Assembly: GCA_004292955.1 (NCBI GenBank)
Contig: RDXX01000033.1
Coordinates: 1-64,000, forward strand
Direction: 5' to 3'
Source of the DNA: Oscillatoriales cyanobacterium
GTDB taxonomy: Bacteria > Cyanobacteriota > Cyanobacteriia > Cyanobacteriales > Microcoleaceae
DNA: 64,000 nt
Part shown: piece after piece, positions 62,918 to 64,000 of the stretch
Layout of the letters: the number at the start of each line of letters is the position of its first letter
Position numbering within the stretch: position 1 is the first letter of the stretch
Notes under the pieces: generated by a model
Databases searched by the model: none
Told to the model about the DNA's origin: nothing
The model's input: only the letters and a program-made list of their open reading frames with translations
Made by a program: the position numbers and the translations under genes

Positions 62918-63562
62918 TTGGGAATAGAGCTACGCAGCTACGTATTTCTAGACAACTTGCAGCCACAGCACGCAGCATACATAGGCACTGTCGCCGCCGG
63001 ATTCTTGCCACTGCCGGGGGATGCGTCGCTGTGGATAGAAATCTCCCCTGGCATCGAAATTAACCGAATTACCGATGTCGCCCTCAAATCAGCCTCCGTG
63101 CGCCCTGGAGTGCAGATAGTCGAGCGCCTGTACGGCTTGCTGGAAGTACACTCGGGCCAGCAGGGCGAAACCAGGGCCGCAGGCAAAGCAATTCTAGAAT
63201 TCATCGGAGTTCGTAGAGAAGAATGTATCAAACCGCGAGTCATTTCCAGTCAAATTATTCGCAACATCGACCCCCACCAAACGCAATTAATCAACCGCAG
63301 CAGGCGCGGACAGTTGCTGCTGGCGGGACAAACGCTTTACGTCTTAGAAGTAGAACCGGCCGCCTATGCAGCGCTGGCAGCCAATGAAGCAGAAAAAGGT
63401 GCATCTATTAACATCTTAGAAGTTCAGGCTGTCGGTAGTTTCGGACGGCTTTACCTCGGCGGAGCAGAACGAGATATTATAGCAGGTTCCCAGGCAGCAA
63501 TTGCGGCGGTGGAAAGCGTATCTGGTCGCGAAAATCCAGCAATTTTTGGTCGCAAGGAATAG
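62918..63562 (+). CDS. ccmP: Carboxysome shell protein CcmP (tandem BMC-domain)
   Basis: BMC-T protein that assembles as stacked trimers and forms a gated pore in the beta-carboxysome shell. The 214-residue protein has two BMC modules (about 1-100 and 105-210). Segments strongly conserved in Ccm[49 protein letters not shown] [32 protein letters not shown], and [20 protein letters not shown]. The start is TTG at 62918 (GGAG 11 nt upstream); the family starts M-G-[IV]-E-L-R-S. No other ccm gene is in view. Confidence 0.96.
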   Translation: MGIELRSYVFLDNLQPQHAAYIGTVAAGFLPLPGDASLWIEISPGIEINRITDVALKSASVRPGVQIVERLYGLLEVHSGQQGETRAAGKAILEFIGVRREECIKPRVISSQIIRNIDPHQTQLINRSRRGQLLLAGQTLYVLEVEPAAYAALAANEAEKGASINILEVQAVGSFGRLYLGGAERDIIAGSQAAIAAVESVSGRENPAIFGRKE

Positions 63563-63582
63563 GGGTTATAGGAGATGCAATT

Positions 63583-64000
63583 ATGGCAAATACACAGCAT
63601 TTAGCGCTGCTAAAAAAAGGTGCAGTTACTTGGATTGAATGGAGAAATCTCAACCCAAACCTCGAACCGGATCTCAGCGAAGCTAACCTCGCTGAAGCAA
63701 ATTTTAGAGGTGCGTATCTTGGGCGGTGTAACCTTTTTAAAACAGACTTGTTTAAGGCTAAATTAATTACAGCAAACCTTGCTGAATCTAATCTCAGTTT
63801 AGCAAATCTTGCTGGAGCACAACTCCTCGATACTAAATTAGTTAAAGCTAATTTAACGGGAGCAAATCTCCGAGCGGCAGACCTCCGGGGGGCAGATTTG
63901 AGCGGGGCTAATTTAATTGGGGCGGACATCAGTGGTGCGATTCTCCAACAAACCGATTTAGGAGATGCGAATTTAATCGGGGCGGCAATGTTTCGAGTTA
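63583..64000 (+). CDS. Pentapeptide-repeat protein (5' part, runs off the window)
   Basis: ATG at 63583, open to the end of the window (139 codons seen, no stop). After WIEWRNLNPNLEPDL come regular A(D/N)LxX repeats: ANLAEANFRGAYLGRCNLF, then ANLAESNLSLANLAGAQL and RAADLRGADLSGANLIGADI. Pentapeptide repeats fold as a right-handed beta-helix. Domains beyond 64000 cannot be seen. It is 20 bp after ccmP on the same strand and may be co-transcribed, though no functional link is known. Confidence 0.9.
   Translation, partial: MANTQHLALLKKGAVTWIEWRNLNPNLEPDLSEANLAEANFRGAYLGRCNLFKTDLFKAKLITANLAESNLSLANLAGAQLLDTKLVKANLTGANLRAADLRGADLSGANLIGADISGAILQQTDLGDANLIGAAMFRV

Noticed and set aside
1-64000. 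tRNA, rRNA and riboswitch genes
   Set aside because: Looked for T-loop-like GGTTCGAATC segments, rRNA cores and long conserved leaders by eye; none was convincing.

Overview
The window looks like a chromosomal segment of a filamentous, non-heterocystous cyanobacterium of the Microcoleus/Oscillatoria/Phormidium type. The evidence is the density of HIP1-like GCGATCGC/CGATCG sites, the carboxysome shell protein CcmP, a Ycf23 protein, an SLH-OprB porin, a PilMNOQ set without PilP, and cyanobacterial families such as DUF1822, DUF2301 and WGxxGxxG. Genus is inferred from style, not from a marker gene. No rRNA, tRNA or CRISPR array was found.

Layout. 0.2-9 kb: cobD-like aminotransferase, HU protein, and the type IV pilus genes pilM, pilN, pilO and pilQ on the minus strand, spread apart by repeat arrays. 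9-17 kb: sugar-binding lipoprotein with a duplicated 3' end, small aspartyl-protease-like protein, JmjC-like cupin, PfkB kinase, rsmI and a glycosyltransferase. 17-28 kb: a purine/ureide catabolic cluster (HpxO urate hydroxylase, HIU hydrolase, HpxD-like Rieske protein, OHCU decarboxylase, porin, GntR regulator, PuuE allantoinase, allophanate-hydrolase C-domain protein, AllC amidohydrolase). Two GTA-N8-TAC sites suggest nitrogen control by NtcA. 28-36 kb: FecR/CHASE2-adenylate cyclase pair, a possible restriction-modification island (DUF4365, an unknown protein and a C5 methyltransferase), folC and a Uma2 nuclease. 36-46 kb: a subtilisin-fold protein that has lost its catalytic residues, then a same-strand cassette of sigma factor, DUF1822 protein, membrane pentapeptide-CHAT protease and pilin-like protein, ending in a clear terminator; then cysQ. 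46.8-54.4 kb: a 2513-residue DUF4347/FG-GAP/Calx-beta/RTX protein. 54.6-59 kb: dprA, a YdcF-like protein, DUF2301, a calcium-binding-domain protein and ycf23. 59.4-61.8 kb: a scar of a truncated creatininase, two ends of a broken hybrid sensor kinase and an ISAzo13-type insertion sequence. 62.2-64 kb: WGxxGxxG protein, ccmP and the start of a pentapeptide-repeat protein.

The gaps are dominated by repeats: heptanucleotide tandem arrays (at least eight different 7-bp units), palindromic or MITE-like elements, and duplicated gene tails. These touch the genes directly. Repeats sit in frame inside cobD and the RTX gene, supply stop codons for several purine genes, and one heptamer array supplies a candidate -10 box under an NtcA site.

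The most promising candidates for an undescribed system are the sigma/DUF1822/CHAT/pilin cassette (39.6-45.3 kb), the DUF4365 plus methyltransferase island (31.5-33.6 kb), and the NtcA-linked purine cluster with its Rieske protein and stand-alone allophanate-hydrolase-like domain.
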